Assembly (NCBI GenBank): GCA_024529925.1
Contig: JAFEUB010001580.1
Span: 72,501 to 136,500 of the forward strand
Source of the DNA: Ophthalmolycus amberensis
Lineage: Eukaryota; Chordata; Actinopteri; Perciformes; Zoarcidae
Reading direction: 5' to 3'
DNA length: 64,000 nt
In this document: positions 40,670 to 53,248 of the stretch, piece by piece
Layout: the number at the start of each line of letters is the position of its first letter
Numbering within the stretch: the first letter of the stretch is position 1
Position numbers and translations under genes: made by a program
The notes under the pieces: generated by a model
Database searches by the model: none
What the model saw: only the letters and a program-made list of their open reading frames with translations
What the model was told of the DNA's origin: nothing

Positions 40670-41925
40670 TGATAAATTGAAATTATCCAAATTAATGTTT
40701 GGCCCAGACTGCTTTTTCTATTCCAATATTTGCTGATAATATTTGAAGGTCTTGATAAATTCACTCGTGGCAAAATACACTTTTTAACTACCAAAGCAAA
40801 AAGCGGGCCTTAATTTGCCCAACATCCAAAGCATGGAAGTATAGCAGCAAATAATTCGGTAGGTGAGTAGAGAGCAAATTTCATGCCCCAGTATTTCTCC
40901 AATGAATGGATTAAATTAACAATGAACACTTGGTTAGTTATAAGAAAACAACGAACCCTTTTTAATTATATATCCATTGCATTCAAAATAGCAGCTATTC
41001 TAGAATTCCTAGTAGAATAGACAGCGGCTTCAGATAATGGGCCGATAAAGGGCAAACGATTGTGGATGAGTGAAACTTTGAAACCATATGAACATCTTGA
41101 TAAATCATTTGGCTTGTCAATGGATGTCTTTAGATTTATTTTAAACGTGACTCATGTACAGACACGTGCAGACTGGGAGCAGATATTTAAACTACTATCT
41201 AGAAAGGATCTTTATGATGACGATGGAGGGAGATATAAAAAGGAACCTGAGAGCCCACTTATACAAAAGGCTTCAAGAGAGCACTAGGGAAACAAAACAG
41301 AAATAGTATTTGAATGTTAGTATCATTGATGAAATGGGAAGTGGGGGGAAAAACGTGCCCTGATGGTCACCAGCTAACAATCAGCCCTACCTGGAGAGAG
41401 TTTAAATGACAAACTACAATGAGAATATTGAAGACTCCTCTTGTGTTAGCGAGATACAGCAACACGTCAGAAGCTGTAGAGAATGTGGGACGATTGGCGA
41501 CCATAACCAAATTGTATCAATATTGGAGACACATTGAGGTGGAGATCTGCTTCCTGAGCCAGCCGTCTAGTGACACACCACAGCCTAGAGACACCAACAA
41601 CCAATCACATTGTGCTGTTGAAGATGATTACAGTGTTAGGGAGCATGCCACCGGTCCACCAAAGGAGGGAAAGGTTCAAAGCATATATTTGATGGGAGGT
41701 ATAACAGCCAACATCCAATTAAAGGACTGATGTTGGAAATAATAGTTACCAAGACTGATTAAAGAAACAACTTCTCCATAATCTCAGTGGAGGGGATCAG
41801 GATAAAGTGGTGTCTCTATGAACAGAACCCAAATATTATTGAACCTTTGTTTTATGATCTCTGGATCATGTCTGTATGTTCACTTCTATATGACAGCATA
41901 TGGAAATAAAGGTAAAAAAAAAAAA
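40670..41925 (+). mobile_element. LINE-1-like retrotransposon 3' end, degraded
   Basis: Translations in shifting frames show pieces typical of the C-terminal region of LINE-1-type ORF2: GLNLPNIQ near 40810, a W/K-rich middle part, and a CxxCG...H-like motif (CRECGTIGDHNQIVSILETH) near 41468-41530. The element ends with aataaagg and a 12-base A run at 41914-41925, as expected for a poly(A)-tailed LINE. Multiple stops and frameshifts make it dead. The 5' limit is uncertain because most copies are 5' truncated. Confidence 0.6.
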
Positions 41926-43894
41926 GCTTTAGAATCATTGCTATACAAATGCTGTTTAAATATTTTGCTTATAGTAATCAAGTAGTGTGCTTACAGTGTT
42001 CATTTGGGGTCTTTTCCTACAAACAGCTTACAAACAAGGAGAAAGAAACAAAAGAAACAAGGAGAAAGAGCTGCGAGTGATGGAAAGAGAAAACAAATGT
42101 GCACTTGTGGTTGAAGCCGCCAATGAAAAAGCGGAATCCACCTTTGAAACAGCTGCAGGCTTTTTAAACAGCCAATAAAACTCAAAGCTGTCTGTTTGAG
42201 TACTTTAAAGTCAAGTAACAAATATACAAATGTCAATTACATGGTAATCTTCAGATGAATTAATAACCATCTGCTAGTGATCAAGTCAACCCGGACAGAC
42301 GTGATCACAGTTGTACGTTGCACCTGCTATGTAAAGATACAGTGAGTAAAGACGGAAGTCACACTTCCTCTGTGTGTGTTGTAATCCCAGATGTTCTGTG
42401 CTTTATTTTGGTAGCCGTGGCGTGCCTGGCGTGCATGCGAGTCCCTCCCTTTGAAACTGTTGGCCCCCCTCGTTTATTTCTCCATCCCTCAGAGTTCATG
42501 TCCCACTGGTAGCTAATCGCCGCCGCTCTGCACTGCAGCAGGCTTTTGCGTGAATGCAGACTCGTATGGCGGTTACTGCCCATAACGCTGTCACGGAAGC
42601 TAGGTCGCCCCGATGAGTGAGAGCTATCGTCCATTAACACTGTTGTTAGCGCTGTTGGCAGTATTTGAGCAGCCAGCACTACTAGCCACCGCCATTTCAG
42701 GCTCAGCCTCTGCGTTTGAGGGATGAAAATGTCCGCTCGACAGAGGCAGTAGATATTGGGATTGTCACCGCCCAACATATCACGCTAGCCCACTGACCAA
42801 TCAAGCCGCACGTTAATGCTGACGTACTTGTAGGCCAGCTAGAAGCTCTGACACGTCAAAGAATACGCCCAACATGTCAAACTAACAATCTGATTGGTGG
42901 AACCCTATGACAATCAACAATATCGTCCCCATGTACTGAAACTGCAAAGGGATTCACTTGTAATTCTGAAGGCCTCCGGGCAGATTCTTTTCCTTAGAGA
43001 CAGCATAGGGGAGAAATCTGATTGGATAAAAGCTCTACTTAAAAGAAGCAGCGCTGGAAGCAGAGCAACAGAGGAAGACAGTAGCTGTGCAATGAGAAAA
43101 TAAGATAATAATAATAAAACATATTTACAATACATGTAGTGTATTTATGAATAATAATTTAATTATAAAATAGCTATAACTTTGTGATTCTGTCTAGGCC
43201 AGCGGAGAAGGCCTTGCTGGCCCTGATGGCCCACCACTGTTAGAATGATACACAGAGATGAGATCACACAGAACTCAGAGGTGGAAACTAGGAGAACAAG
43301 AAGAACATGATCACTTGGAAAGTCTGCTGAGTCAGCAGGGTACGCAGAAAGATCTGGCTTAAAGCAACACATTGGAAAAAAATTGATTATGAAGAGGACA
43401 CGGTGATGGATGATGGTGTTCAAAATGATCAGTCAAAAGAAAAAGTACAGAATTAAGCCTCAATATTTAAAAGAAGGACAAAAATGGTAGGAAAATGGTT
43501 GAGGAAAATACAACAAAGGGGAGCAAGAGTGAAGTGACTGGAAACAGATGTAGATGTAGAAAGTGGTTATTCCTTCACCAGAGCTTTCTCATCCACAAAG
43601 ACTAGACAATGCAGCTCGAGATAGAAACCATCAGGGACCACATGTGATGCTGAGGCCTCTTCATCCAACCCAGCAGCACTGCACCTGGACTCACTCCAAA
43701 GGAAACCCATTCTCTTTGGCCTTCTAGGCAAGAGGTTCATTCTGTTCAAAGTTGTTCAATACATCCAGTTGGATTAGTTGTCCTCCGTACTTATATTCTG
43801 GTGTTTACGTTTGACTTAGTTTATGGGTTAGTTTTAAGCCCATGTTGTACGTTTTCCTAAACCTCGTGTTTTTGTTTGAATTCACTACTTTTAC

Positions 43895-44144
43895 TACTGA
43901 CCGTGGCTCACTGGGTTAAGAGGGTCGTCTGGGAACCGGAAGGTCAACGGTTCGATCCCCGACTGGGACGTGTCACGTGTCGAAGTGTATCTGAGCAACA
44001 CACTGAACCCCTGGCTCCCCGGGCGCCGATCAATGGCAGCCCACTGCTCCCTATATCCAGGGATGGGTCAAATGCAGTAGTCAAATTTTGTGTATGTGTA
44101 AAAAATGTATATGACAATAAAAATGGTTTCTTCTTTCTTCTTCT
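43895..44144 (+). mobile_element. tRNA-derived SINE
   Basis: It has an RNA polymerase III internal promoter: A box tggctcactgggt at 43904-43916 and a good B box ggttcgatccc at 43949-43959. The body contains gtgtatctgagcaacacact, related to the body of the SINE at 18.8 kb. The 3' end is atgacaataaaaatggtttc followed by a ttc-rich tail. Imperfect flanking repeats (ctactgaccg on the left, ctactgcgaccg on the right) may be the target duplication. Confidence 0.8.
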
Positions 44145-44299
44145 ACTGCGACCGTAGTGGAGTGTCATAGAGTGACACACTGGGCTTCCCGGAAAGGAGA
44201 TGCCAAGGGTCAGGACACAGCATCAGTGTGTGACGAGTTGGAATGACAATGTGATGCGGAGAGCAGCGAGTTCAGACCTCTCTTTCTGTGTCTCTCTCT

Positions 44300-44400
44300 C
44301 GCAATTCAAATCAATTCAAATAAGCTGTATTGGCATGAATGTTCAGGTTACGTTATTTCTGAAGCTAAACTGCGTGTTGTTGAACAATTACGTTTTACAC
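44300..44400. repeat. Short dispersed repeat (tttattggcat type), copy 2
   Basis: Shares caaatcaattcaaataagct and gtattggcatgaatgttcag with the copy near 40090. No coding potential. Confidence 0.4.
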
Positions 44401-46545
44401 AAGAAAACTAATTAGTTCATCACAAGATTACAAATATACTTTATTTTACAGATACACAGAACACAATCACAAACATTTACTGCAGAGTTCGTAGCACCTC
44501 TTCTCTATGGAAACATATTTTGCAGCTCATATTTTTCTCCCCACATACATACACCGTTTCTGAAGATTGGGGAGACGGATGAACGCAGCACATATATTAT
44601 TTATATTTAGCAAACTTTTCTTTAATCCTCATATTTATCACAGCACAGTAAGAAATATGATATCATGATATCATATATATTATTCTCCCTCTCTCAGTGT
44701 GGGTTTATAGAGTATGTGTTCTTGGTAAACTGTCCTCCGCTGCCCTCTTCTGGTCACTCTGTCCTCATGTGGAACACAGCAGGCTCCTCACTCTGCTCCT
44801 GTAGTTCCTCATCTTGACTTTCCTGTTCTTTACGTCCTATGGTGCCACAGGGTTTGGTGTCACTTTGTGATGGTTAGTGATCATAATGATACCTTTCTGC
44901 TGATGCTACGTGACCTCTCTTTCTGATTATGTCCTGTTATTGTGATTTATATTAATATTCAATTCAATGTTATTTTTGTTGTATCGGTAATCTGTAGTAA
45001 TACTGTTTTTGTCCTGAGTTTCATTTCATACATTCATACTGATACTATGTCTTGACATTCTATATTTAAATATTGTTTCACATATTCTTATATAATGCCT
45101 TTGTTATTTGAGGGTAGTAGTCTTGTCACAATCATTTGTTATTGCCCAGTTGGACCTGTCTGGTGTGTCTATTCTCTCTCTGTTCTTCTGTAGGGGCACG
45201 TAAAGTGCACAAACACACTAACACCAAGGAGTTCTACATGGTGGTGGGCTCGGTTCTCCCCCATTGTGTCACATGCATCGCAGACCTGACCATACACTCT
45301 CCAGAGGGGGATCTGACTTCCTAAACCCGTATTCAGCACTTTCTTCCACATTCAATACAAAACAAAGCAATAAAAAAAACATATAGTTTTATAGCAATGC
45401 ATTAAACACAATGTGAAAACCATGTTAAGTGTGAAAGGTGTTTCCGGTACCAACAGCATTACAGAGCTTTATAGTGAGTTTCAGCGTCGTTTCCAGCCAC
45501 AGCACGAGCCACGGCTCTGATGAACCCGCTCTACACTGCCTGCTCAGCTGCAGACACTGTTAGAGACTAGCTGGTGAACAGAGTGGAGCATTTAGCAGCA
45601 AGAGAGACGGTGGAGACCAAAAACAGAGATAATAGAGAGTGGATCTTGTACTTATATTCATCAGGTGGACACAAACACCACTTTAAATGATTGATCATGT
45701 TGCTCTGTACCTGCTGGTTCTGAAAATAAGCAACTGTTCCAACCGGTTCATCATATCAACTTCAAAGGTGATGATATGAGAAACGCGTGTTCATACTTGT
45801 TTCTGCTGCAATTATAGCAGGATATGTAAAAAAAAAGACTCTGCTTGGAGTAATAATCTGTCTATTATTGATTTTCCTCTAAAAAGTTAACATCTGGACT
45901 AAAGTTGTTTCCTTCTCTACCAAAAATAAAATGAAAGGTGAGCTTCAGCAGGTGAATGCCAAAGATAAACCCTGCACAGACATCAGTGAAGCTCAAACAT
46001 GACAATGGAGTTAAAATAAGCAATCCACATGTTTGACTCTGAGGAGGCTGGAGCCCACCCCAGATGCACCGAGGACAGACCACCTCACTATCACAGTGCC
46101 CACGAGGATAATATCAATGCCAATATGTTCTTTATTACAGTGATGAAATAAGAGTATATAACCAAGTGAAATGGGGGAGAAGAGTAGGAGAAAGGAAAAG
46201 AAGTTGAACAAAGAAGGAGACAATCATTCATAATGAATGTGAAGGCGTCACGGCTCTGCAAGTCTTCTGATCTAAGAGCTTAGACAGTCAGGTATATAAG
46301 GAAGCAACGTAATGCCCTCTATTATTTCATAGTGGACACTTTCTTTTTCACCACCCCTTACTTTCTCCTCCATCCTTCCGTCTTCTTTCCATCTCTTCAT
46401 TCTTCTCCACTCTTAGATATTTGGCCTGACAGTCAGGCTACTGGGCAGGAGAGCCCACGGTGCCAAAAGCCATCATGTCACACACACTCTGTCCACCTGA
46501 GCAGCCAGGGCCACAACCACAGTAATCATGGATGTGGTCAGAGGA

Positions 46546-46548
<3 letters not shown>

Positions 46549-46585
<37 letters not shown>
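46549..46585. repeat. (CA)n microsatellite
   Basis: A 37 bp pure tract in the intergenic region. Confidence 0.95.
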
Positions 46586-46587
<2 letters not shown>

Positions 46588-47065
46588 GAGCCGGGCGGCA
46601 GGTCTGGAGGATTCTGGGTCAGGGCTGGGAGGTCTGATGAAGATACGGTGGGACACAGACACTGGGCCTCTTCACCGCTCACTGGTCAGCATACCGCGCT
46701 GCCTGTATGTGTGTGTGTGAGGGGATCAGGTCTGATCTGAGCTGATTTTGTCGTCTCAATGCCCTCTCAGCAGCATCTCCTGACAGGCCATCACACCATA
46801 ACCAGGAGAAGGACAAGCGAGGATATGGGGGGTGGAAAGTAGCAGGTTGAAGGAAAGGGAAGTCACTCTGTGGATGGTCTGGTAATAAACTGTCAATGAT
46901 GTTCAGAAGAGATGCAAGTTCTTCTGGCGTGAGTCCAGCCCCACTATTTATTTTTCTTCTTTTCTTTGCTAATAGTTTGAGCTTCATGAGGGATGATATA
47001 ATTCTGCATGCATATTAAAAAATGATCTTTTTTATGATGATTGGGCAGGTTAGCACTCCTGGTTT

Positions 47066-47780
47066 AAGGGATAGTTCGGGGGTTTTGAAGTGCGGTTGTA
47101 TGAGTATCCATAGAGCGTGTATTACCTACAGCAGAAGGCTGTCGGCACAAAACCTGCCGTCAGACAGGGAGCGGAACAGAAAGTTAAACTGATCTATATG
47201 CGAAACATAACTTTATTTAAAACGCACCTTTCTCAAAAGAGATGCAGCTAAAAGTGCTTCACAAAGAAAAAGAGCAATGCAACACATTCAAGCAAGGGCA
47301 GATAGAACATAAAAATACAGGAGATAAATAGCTAAAATATATAAGTGAAAGAAAAAAATAATAATAATTTGAGAATCAGTAAAAAAACAAAACATAATAA
47401 GTATGACATTAATTGTAAGCCAAAATAAATAAATAGGTTTTCAGATGCTGGTTAAAAATGTTCACAGAGCCTGCATCTCTCATAGTTTTTGGTAGGGTAT
47501 TCCATACTTTTGGAGCCCAGTTTTTAAAAGCTGTGTTGCGTATTTACTTGTGTGTGTAATTGTGTGTTTTTAAAAACCCAGCAGCAGGAGATGTGCAAGC
47601 TCTGCAGGCTGGTCCCAAACAGTTAAGAGCTTTCAAAAATAAAGTAAAAGAACCTTACGATCTCTTTGAAATGTGTTGTGAGCCAATAGAGTGTAGCTAA
47701 AACTGGGGTGATGTGTTAAAAGTGTAGCAGCACAGTTCTTTACATCTTGGCTGTTTGGGAGAATCTATTTCTATTCCTCT
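47066..47780. repeat. Dispersed repeats, two adjoining blocks
   Basis: The first block (47066-47190) begins gggatagttcgggggttttg and contains tgtattacctacagcagaag, a sequence I recall as common in teleost interspersed repeats. The second (about 47215-47780) includes aagtgcttcacaaagaaaaa, ggtagggtattccatacttt and ggtcccaaacagttaagagc, again of known repetitive type. No coding frame was seen. Confidence 0.4.
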
Positions 47781-47949
47781 GACAGCAGTGAGGGCAGGTA
47801 CAGCGCTTGCAAACTTCTATTCAAATGTGGGGTTTTTTGGATGCTAGCCTACTTATTTCCTCCCACTTTAAATAAATCCTTAAACTAACTGAAACAAAGG
47901 TTTTCAATAATTCATAGTCCAATCTTGACATGTAGTTACTTTACTTGGA

Positions 47950-48285
47950 TGTCTTACGTTTAAAGCTGGATTCAGGACATGGTTCACCGAGCATAGAATA
48001 AAAAGACCGGGAAACAGCTATCATGGCTTTGTCCAAAGTGAAATATAATTTTACTAAATCTGTGCCGTAAAATAACACATTGTCATTTTATACCTTTTTG
48101 TTTGTGTCTGGCTTCAACACATTATTTCGGGAGCTCGTACTTCAAACAGAGCCAGGCTGTTTCCCGTTGCTTCCAGCCTGTATGCTAAGATAACCCAGAG
48201 AAATGAGGCTGATATCAATTTAAACTTTTGGAAAGAAAGCAAATGAGTGTATTTCCAAAAATGTTGATCTGTTCCTTTAAATGGA
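47950..48285 (+). repeat. Dispersed repeat family, copy 1 (gene-desert copy)
   Basis: It contains cagagccaggctgtttcccg, ttccagcctgtatgctaaga, gatatcaatttaaactttt, agtgtatttccaaaaatgtt and a ttcctttaaa end. The same order of motifs appears at 63170-63350 and, reversed, at 61880-62030, so the window has at least three copies. Confidence 0.55.
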
Positions 48286-48552
48286 AATTGGCCCATTCGA
48301 TCCCTTTACTATACAGTTGATCCATATGACTTTAATAACAGAAATTTGAAATGTGCACCAGATTGCTTTCGTCGCAGTCCCTCCCGTGACACCTGCTGTC
48401 TGGTGTTTTTATATTTTTCAACCTTTTAGTATGAGTGTTTGTGTTTTGGTTTTGTCTGCCTGGTCGTCTCACTTTCCCCTTTCTCTCCGTCTACATCTGC
48501 ACACCTGGCAATCATCTGGAATCAGGCCGCCAGGCAATAGCAGCCAAGCTCT

Positions 48553-49290
48553 GCGGGACATTATGGACGGCCTTCGTGAGCTCTCGGGGAATGTGTCCAG
48601 GATTCAGGGCCAGATAAACTTGCCTGCTAGTTTTAAACCTAGCCCACCGACGGCTGTTTCTCCTCCCACGCCTAAACGTTGCAATGGAAATCTGGGATTA
48701 TGTTGATCTTTTTTAATTCAATGTGAACTTGTTTTTTACAAGGTCCTATTCTACCAATGGTGCAAGGATAGCTTTTCTCATTGGTCTTCTCCAAGTAAGT
48801 ATCCTGGCTTGGGCGACAGCGTTGTCCTTGTTAACCATGTCACACTCTCCCTTCAACTCGGAGATGCGTAAGGTGTTTGACAATGCTTCTAGAGACTTTT
48901 ATTCTCTCCGCCAGGTTCCGCACAGTGTTGATGAATATGCCATTGAGTTCTGTACAGTGTCAGCAGAGAGTGGATGCAATGAGGAGTGCTGACGCTTCCA
49001 GAGAGCCACTGGTGTCACAGACTCCACTTGAAGGCAAGCCGATGCAAATGGGCCGCTTTGGGCTCGGCTCGGAGGAAAGCTGACGCTGCTTCACCAGTAA
49101 TAGCGGTTTGTACTGTGGCCAGCCGGGGCAGTTAAACGAGCAAGCTCGTCAGAAGAGGGGCGGATTCCAATGAGCCACGCAGCCTACCCATTGGCTCCTC
49201 GGCCTCAGACCCATCTGCATGTAAAAGTGCTGTTACTGCCTGTAAAGTTCAGTCAACTGAAGCAGTTGGAGCAGATACTATTTTTTTGGG
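48553..49290 (+). pseudogene. Ty3/gypsy-like gag remnant
   Basis: Fragments in three frames resemble the capsid region of gypsy/sushi-type retrotransposons: MDGLRELSGNVSRIQGQIN near 48560-48620, then YSTNGARIAFLIGLLQ and AWATAL near 48750-48820, then FNSEMRKVFDNASRDFYSLR and a DEYAIEFCTVSAESGCNEE segment. A partial CCHC zinc knuckle (YCGQPG) lies near 49111-49128 after an in-frame stop. Frame changes and stops show a decayed copy. No protease, polymerase or LTRs were recognised nearby. Confidence 0.65.
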
Positions 49291-49544
49291 ATGCCGTTGT
49301 TGTTGAGCGGTTAGGTCCTTCGACTGAAAGCCTTGATTAGATTAGAATCCAATGCCCTGTACAGCCTAGACCGCTCCTTATGTCAGGAAACATTCTGGGC
49401 CATCCATGGCTCATGAAACATGGCTCAAGACGCTAGTCTATTTGCTTAACGTTACCTGTCTAGCCTAGCAGATAGTTTGTTTGCCTTTCTGCAGTTTTTT
49501 TTATTAATTATTGCTCCTGAGGATGTGTGTATTTGTGTAAAATG

Positions 49545-49668
49545 TTAGTAAGTTGGCTGCCTTGCATGGTAGCCCCTGTCATCAGTGTATGAATGGGTGT
49601 GAATGACATGTGGTGCTCAAGCACTTTGAGAGGTCAGAAGACTAGAAAGGCACTATACAGGTACCATT
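49545..49668 (+). mobile_element. 3' fragment of the SINE family seen at 18.8 kb
   Basis: The segment reads ttggctgccttgcatggtag, then a gaatgggtgtgaatgacatg block, then gaggtcagaagactagaaag and a short tail. It is the reverse-complement counterpart of the 18.8-19.0 kb SINE tail. The tRNA-like head is missing. Confidence 0.6.
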
Positions 49669-50099
49669 ACTATATATCTATATGTACACAGACTACATGA
49701 CAAGGAGGAGTGCTCCTGCACAGCAGGTCCATCAAGCAGACAGTCAACGCCTGCCACATGTAAAACAAGGACACCACCTTTGTGTGTACGTGTGCATGTG
49801 TGAATGACTCAGATGTCCTCCAGTGCAGACACAATTTGTTAAGGGTATTAGCGATCAAGTAAGTGATTGATCTACATGTCAGGTGACTAAGTGGTGCTTC
49901 TGTCCACACCTCAGGTCAATTAAGAAATGTGTGTGTGTGTGTGCGCGTGTGTGTGTGTTTGAGTGAGAGAGGGAAAGAGAGAGGTGATTAAGGAGAAGAA
50001 AGATTGAGAAGGAAAGCCATGACAATTAAAAAGGAGAAAGAGAAGGATGTGTTTGACATTCGCACTCCCAACTTGTCAAAAACTATGACCCTTGGTCAG

Positions 50100-51530
50100 C
50101 GGCCCTATACGTTTCATGACACACTATGTACCCCTCTAGTGTCACTTTTGTTGACTGGACTCTATGAGTAAAACTCCTCCGATCACGAGCACACATTCGC
50201 CCGCTGACAATTTGCATAAGGGTAGCTGGCCAGTTAGGACGTGCCTACCCAAATACGTGTGGACCCTGCCTGCATCCTATTTCTCGTCAGCGAACGGCAC
50301 TGACTGCTCACCTCCAACGAGTCTCCTCTTCAAGAACCTTGTCAGTGGCCATCCTATGCCGGCCTCATCACCTGGACTGATCGTTACAGCATCCGCTTCC
50401 AATGCCTTGACGCAGAGAGTTGTGTTCGAGCGACCGGACAGGGAGATGCTGGTATATCTTGAAAAGATTTCAACTTTGGTGCGCGTTCTCTCCTTTTTGG
50501 AGTGTTTGATGGCTAGAAGTCTGTCTCGTGCCACTGTTTAATAAGTGTAGGCAACAGCCAATTCTTCCTGCCACCAGGGTTTTGGCGACAGAGCGGTCTT
50601 TGGTCACCTTCTTGTAAAGGGGCTCTTACAGGGGTCAGGTGATGCCTACCTCTAGGGACGGTTGTGCAATCCCTCACAAACTGGGTTGAGCGCATGCCTT
50701 TTGCTTTCTCATTGTTTGTCACCACTGTAATATTTGTAGACACTTTCATTATATGTCCTTTCTTTCCATAGAATAGGTAATGTATTCCACGTATATTTAG
50801 AACCTATTTGGTCTTGCTGAACTGACATTAAACCGCAGTGAAAAAGCAGAGAGGGGAGGCAAACGTGCGAGAGCCCACGGGTCGAGTTTATGCTTGTTCG
50901 GCCTCAGCTAAGAGAGTGTGTGAACTACCCGCCTTGTTGGTTTACCGCAGTTGTTTGTTGCTTCGTGGTGACTGCAGCAGGGCTGCTCTCAGACCAAATA
51001 CCTCCTTGTTTCCAAAGAGTTTTTCAGGTTGAGGGTTATGACTCTCTCCAGTTCAGTTGCGTACTACCAGGGTAGGCTGGGGCCCCCTACTTCTGTGAGG
51101 GGTGGGCTACATCGACGAACCTTTAGCCGGTCAGGATCAGTGTGTTTGGGTTGATGTGATGTTGCTGCAGGGGGTGTATTCATAGGGCTCCCCCGATACT
51201 AATAGAGTCCAATAGAGAGCGGAGCATGTGTGAGGTTAAATGAAGAGTTGCGATATTGTAACCCTGGTTCCATAACAACAGGTGGAGCCCTCTACTCAGG
51301 GGGCCCTGCTGCTTCTACTCCAGTCGCTGAAGAGGGTGTAGGATATGGACGTCGGTGAGTGCTGCATTATATATTGTAGGGCCGGCACGTAGGCACATCC
51401 TGATTGACCTACGACGCTTATGCTAAATTTCCGTGGGCAAATGTGTGCTTGTGACTAGAGGAGGGTATTACTCATAGAGCCTAGTAGAGGGCTCCGCCTG
51501 TGCTCATAGAACTAGGGTTACAATATCATA
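50100..51530 (+). mobile_element. DIRS-like (tyrosine-recombinase) retrotransposon remnant
   Basis: A plus-strand segment near 50895-51030 encodes SAKRVCELPALLVY followed by an LRPN..LFPK stretch, resembling the recombinase region of fish DIRS-type elements (family SAKRVGEL.AL and LRP...PKV motifs). Downstream, an imperfect inverted repeat pairs 51251-51298 with 51481-51528 at roughly 40 of 48 positions, which fits the terminal/internal complementary structure of DIRS elements. The frame is broken. The upstream open frame at 50164-50541 may be another decayed part. The left boundary is a guess. Confidence 0.5.
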
Positions 51531-51547
51531 ACCTGTATTACACGCAT

Positions 51548-51860
51548 AGTCTTTCTTCAAAATAAACTTCGTTAAGGCTTAGTTTTTAGGTTTACTTACG
51601 CAAATTAAATACTTGTTTAGGTTTAGGAAAAGATCTTGGTTTGGATTAAAATAAATGTTTGTTTTGTAAAATAAGTACGCTTGTTACAAAAGTGGCGTTA
51701 GGTGGGCTGCCTAACTTACATAAGAAAAGGGTAAAGTAAGTCAACTTTGACATTTCACGTGACATCAACAGCCAGCCCATTGTCATTCCCAGAGCCTCAA
51801 ATACAAACACTTTCCCACACCCCTTTGTGTCCGACACGGACGCACAAGGCACTCGTTAGC
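51548..51860. repeat. Dispersed repeat, likely teleost interspersed element
   Basis: The segment has a characteristic order: aaataaacttcgttaaggct, repeated ttaggttta blocks, cttggtttggattaaaataa, then tttcacgtgacatcaacagc and gtgtccgacacggacgcac. I recall similar sequences as recurrent in fish genomes but cannot name the family. No coding potential was seen. Confidence 0.45.
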
Positions 51861-52469
51861 GTGTGTGTGTGAGAGAAGCACAGGGCTTTCACGTCACTGT
51901 AATGGAAAAAGCATCCGTGTCATTCTTAGAAGATTGGAAAATATGCTCCGGGAGGGTGATGATGTAGTGGGATGAGCAAGAATAAGGAAACAGGATGGTT
52001 GGGTCAAACAAGCACAGTACTTTCAACCAGGAGACTGGTGTTTGAGGCCGGTGTTTCTTGTCCCAAAGTGTTGAGTTATTTTGAAGTTACGTTTGTAATT
52101 GTTGTAATGTGTTAGATTGTTAAGATGTTTACGTCTTTCTTAGTTTACTTTCTTTTTTAAGCCTACACATTTTTTTTTTTTACATTTCTGCATCGTGTAA
52201 TAGAAGATGCCTAATATACACGCTTTCTTTGCAAACAAAGTTTCACTCCTTTTTAACTAACCACATTGATTCTATTCGTGTTATTATTTAGCTGCAAATG
52301 TCAGCAATGTTAATAATTTATGGGATTTGTTGACATTATTATCATCATCTATGCCTGGAGAATTATGCGATCGCTCGCATGTCTGCGTGCATCCTTGAGT
52401 GAGTGAGTGAGTGAGTGAGAGAGTGAGAGTGCACCTCTGTGTCTGTCAACAGCTAATCTAAAAAATGTG

Positions 52470-52745
52470 GGTGGCCAGTTATGGCTGCATGCTTAAGGAC
52501 CTCTTATCCTTTCGTAAAACATTCATTCTGTACACATGACATCTATTGCAGTTCTGTCCATCCTGAGAGACGGATCCCTCCTCAGTTGCTCTCTCTAAGG
52601 GTTCTTCCTTTTTTGGGGGGAATAGGACTTTTTCCTGTACCAATGTGAGGGTCCTGGGACAGAGGATGTCGAACAGACTGTAAAGCCCTCTGAGGCAAAT
52701 TTGTGCTTTTGGGCTATACAAATAAATTGAAATGAATTGAAAAAA
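52470..52745 (+). repeat. Dispersed repeat with LINE-like 3' tail, copy A
   Basis: It contains ccagttatggctgcatgctt, ctgtccatcctgagagacgg, a T-rich stretch, and a terminal part (gtaaagccctctgaggcaaa, gggctatacaaataaattg) ending in gaatgaattgaa-like repeats. This end resembles 3' tails of fish non-LTR retrotransposons. The family name is uncertain. Confidence 0.55.
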
Positions 52746-53201
52746 CATATTGTATTGCCTTGATGATACTGCCATTGTGCTTTGCGTGCTTACTCATCAC
52801 TCACTATACTTAACCGGCACTTGGCCGGTATGGGTCACAAGTAATAACACAGCTGAGAGCATCTTCTTCCCCCCCCATCATCTTCTTTGGAACTACAGAC
52901 ACAGCTGACTGCATCTCCGCCACTCAGCCGCTGCTCTGCCTCTGCTTTTTGGACACAAACATTTATTCCGTGCCGCACTTTCGCAAGCCTTTTGTGGGGA
53001 AAATATTGAAGCCTAAATAAACGCTTCAAGTTGCTGTTACGCCTGTGAGACACGCCTGCACAGAGCTGATGCAGGTAGACGGGGGTTCGTCAGTAGTGGG
53101 CTGTAGTCATTCAATCAGCATTGGCCGCTGCAGACACCTGGCAGAGAACCTGCACCTCGTCCCTGTTCTCCATGTTGAGAAATGATCCTAGAAAGGGTTA
53201 A

Positions 53202-53211
53202 CCCCCCCCCC

Positions 53212-53246
<35 letters not shown>
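53202..53246. repeat. Poly(C) plus (CA)n compound repeat
   Basis: Thirteen C followed by a 33 bp CA run. Confidence 0.93.

Positions 53247-53248
<2 letters not shown>

Noticed and set aside
42359..43103. GC-richer block with open frames on both strands (139 and 69 codons), considered as a possible gene or promoter
   Set aside because: No family motif and no coherent splice structure was found; it may be an unrecognised repeat. Left unannotated.
45136..45324. Short frame reading GARKVHKHTNTKEFYMVVG, after a pyrimidine-rich stretch and an AG that resemble an acceptor
   Set aside because: I could not assign it to any protein family, and no partner exon was seen. It could be an old pseudogene exon.
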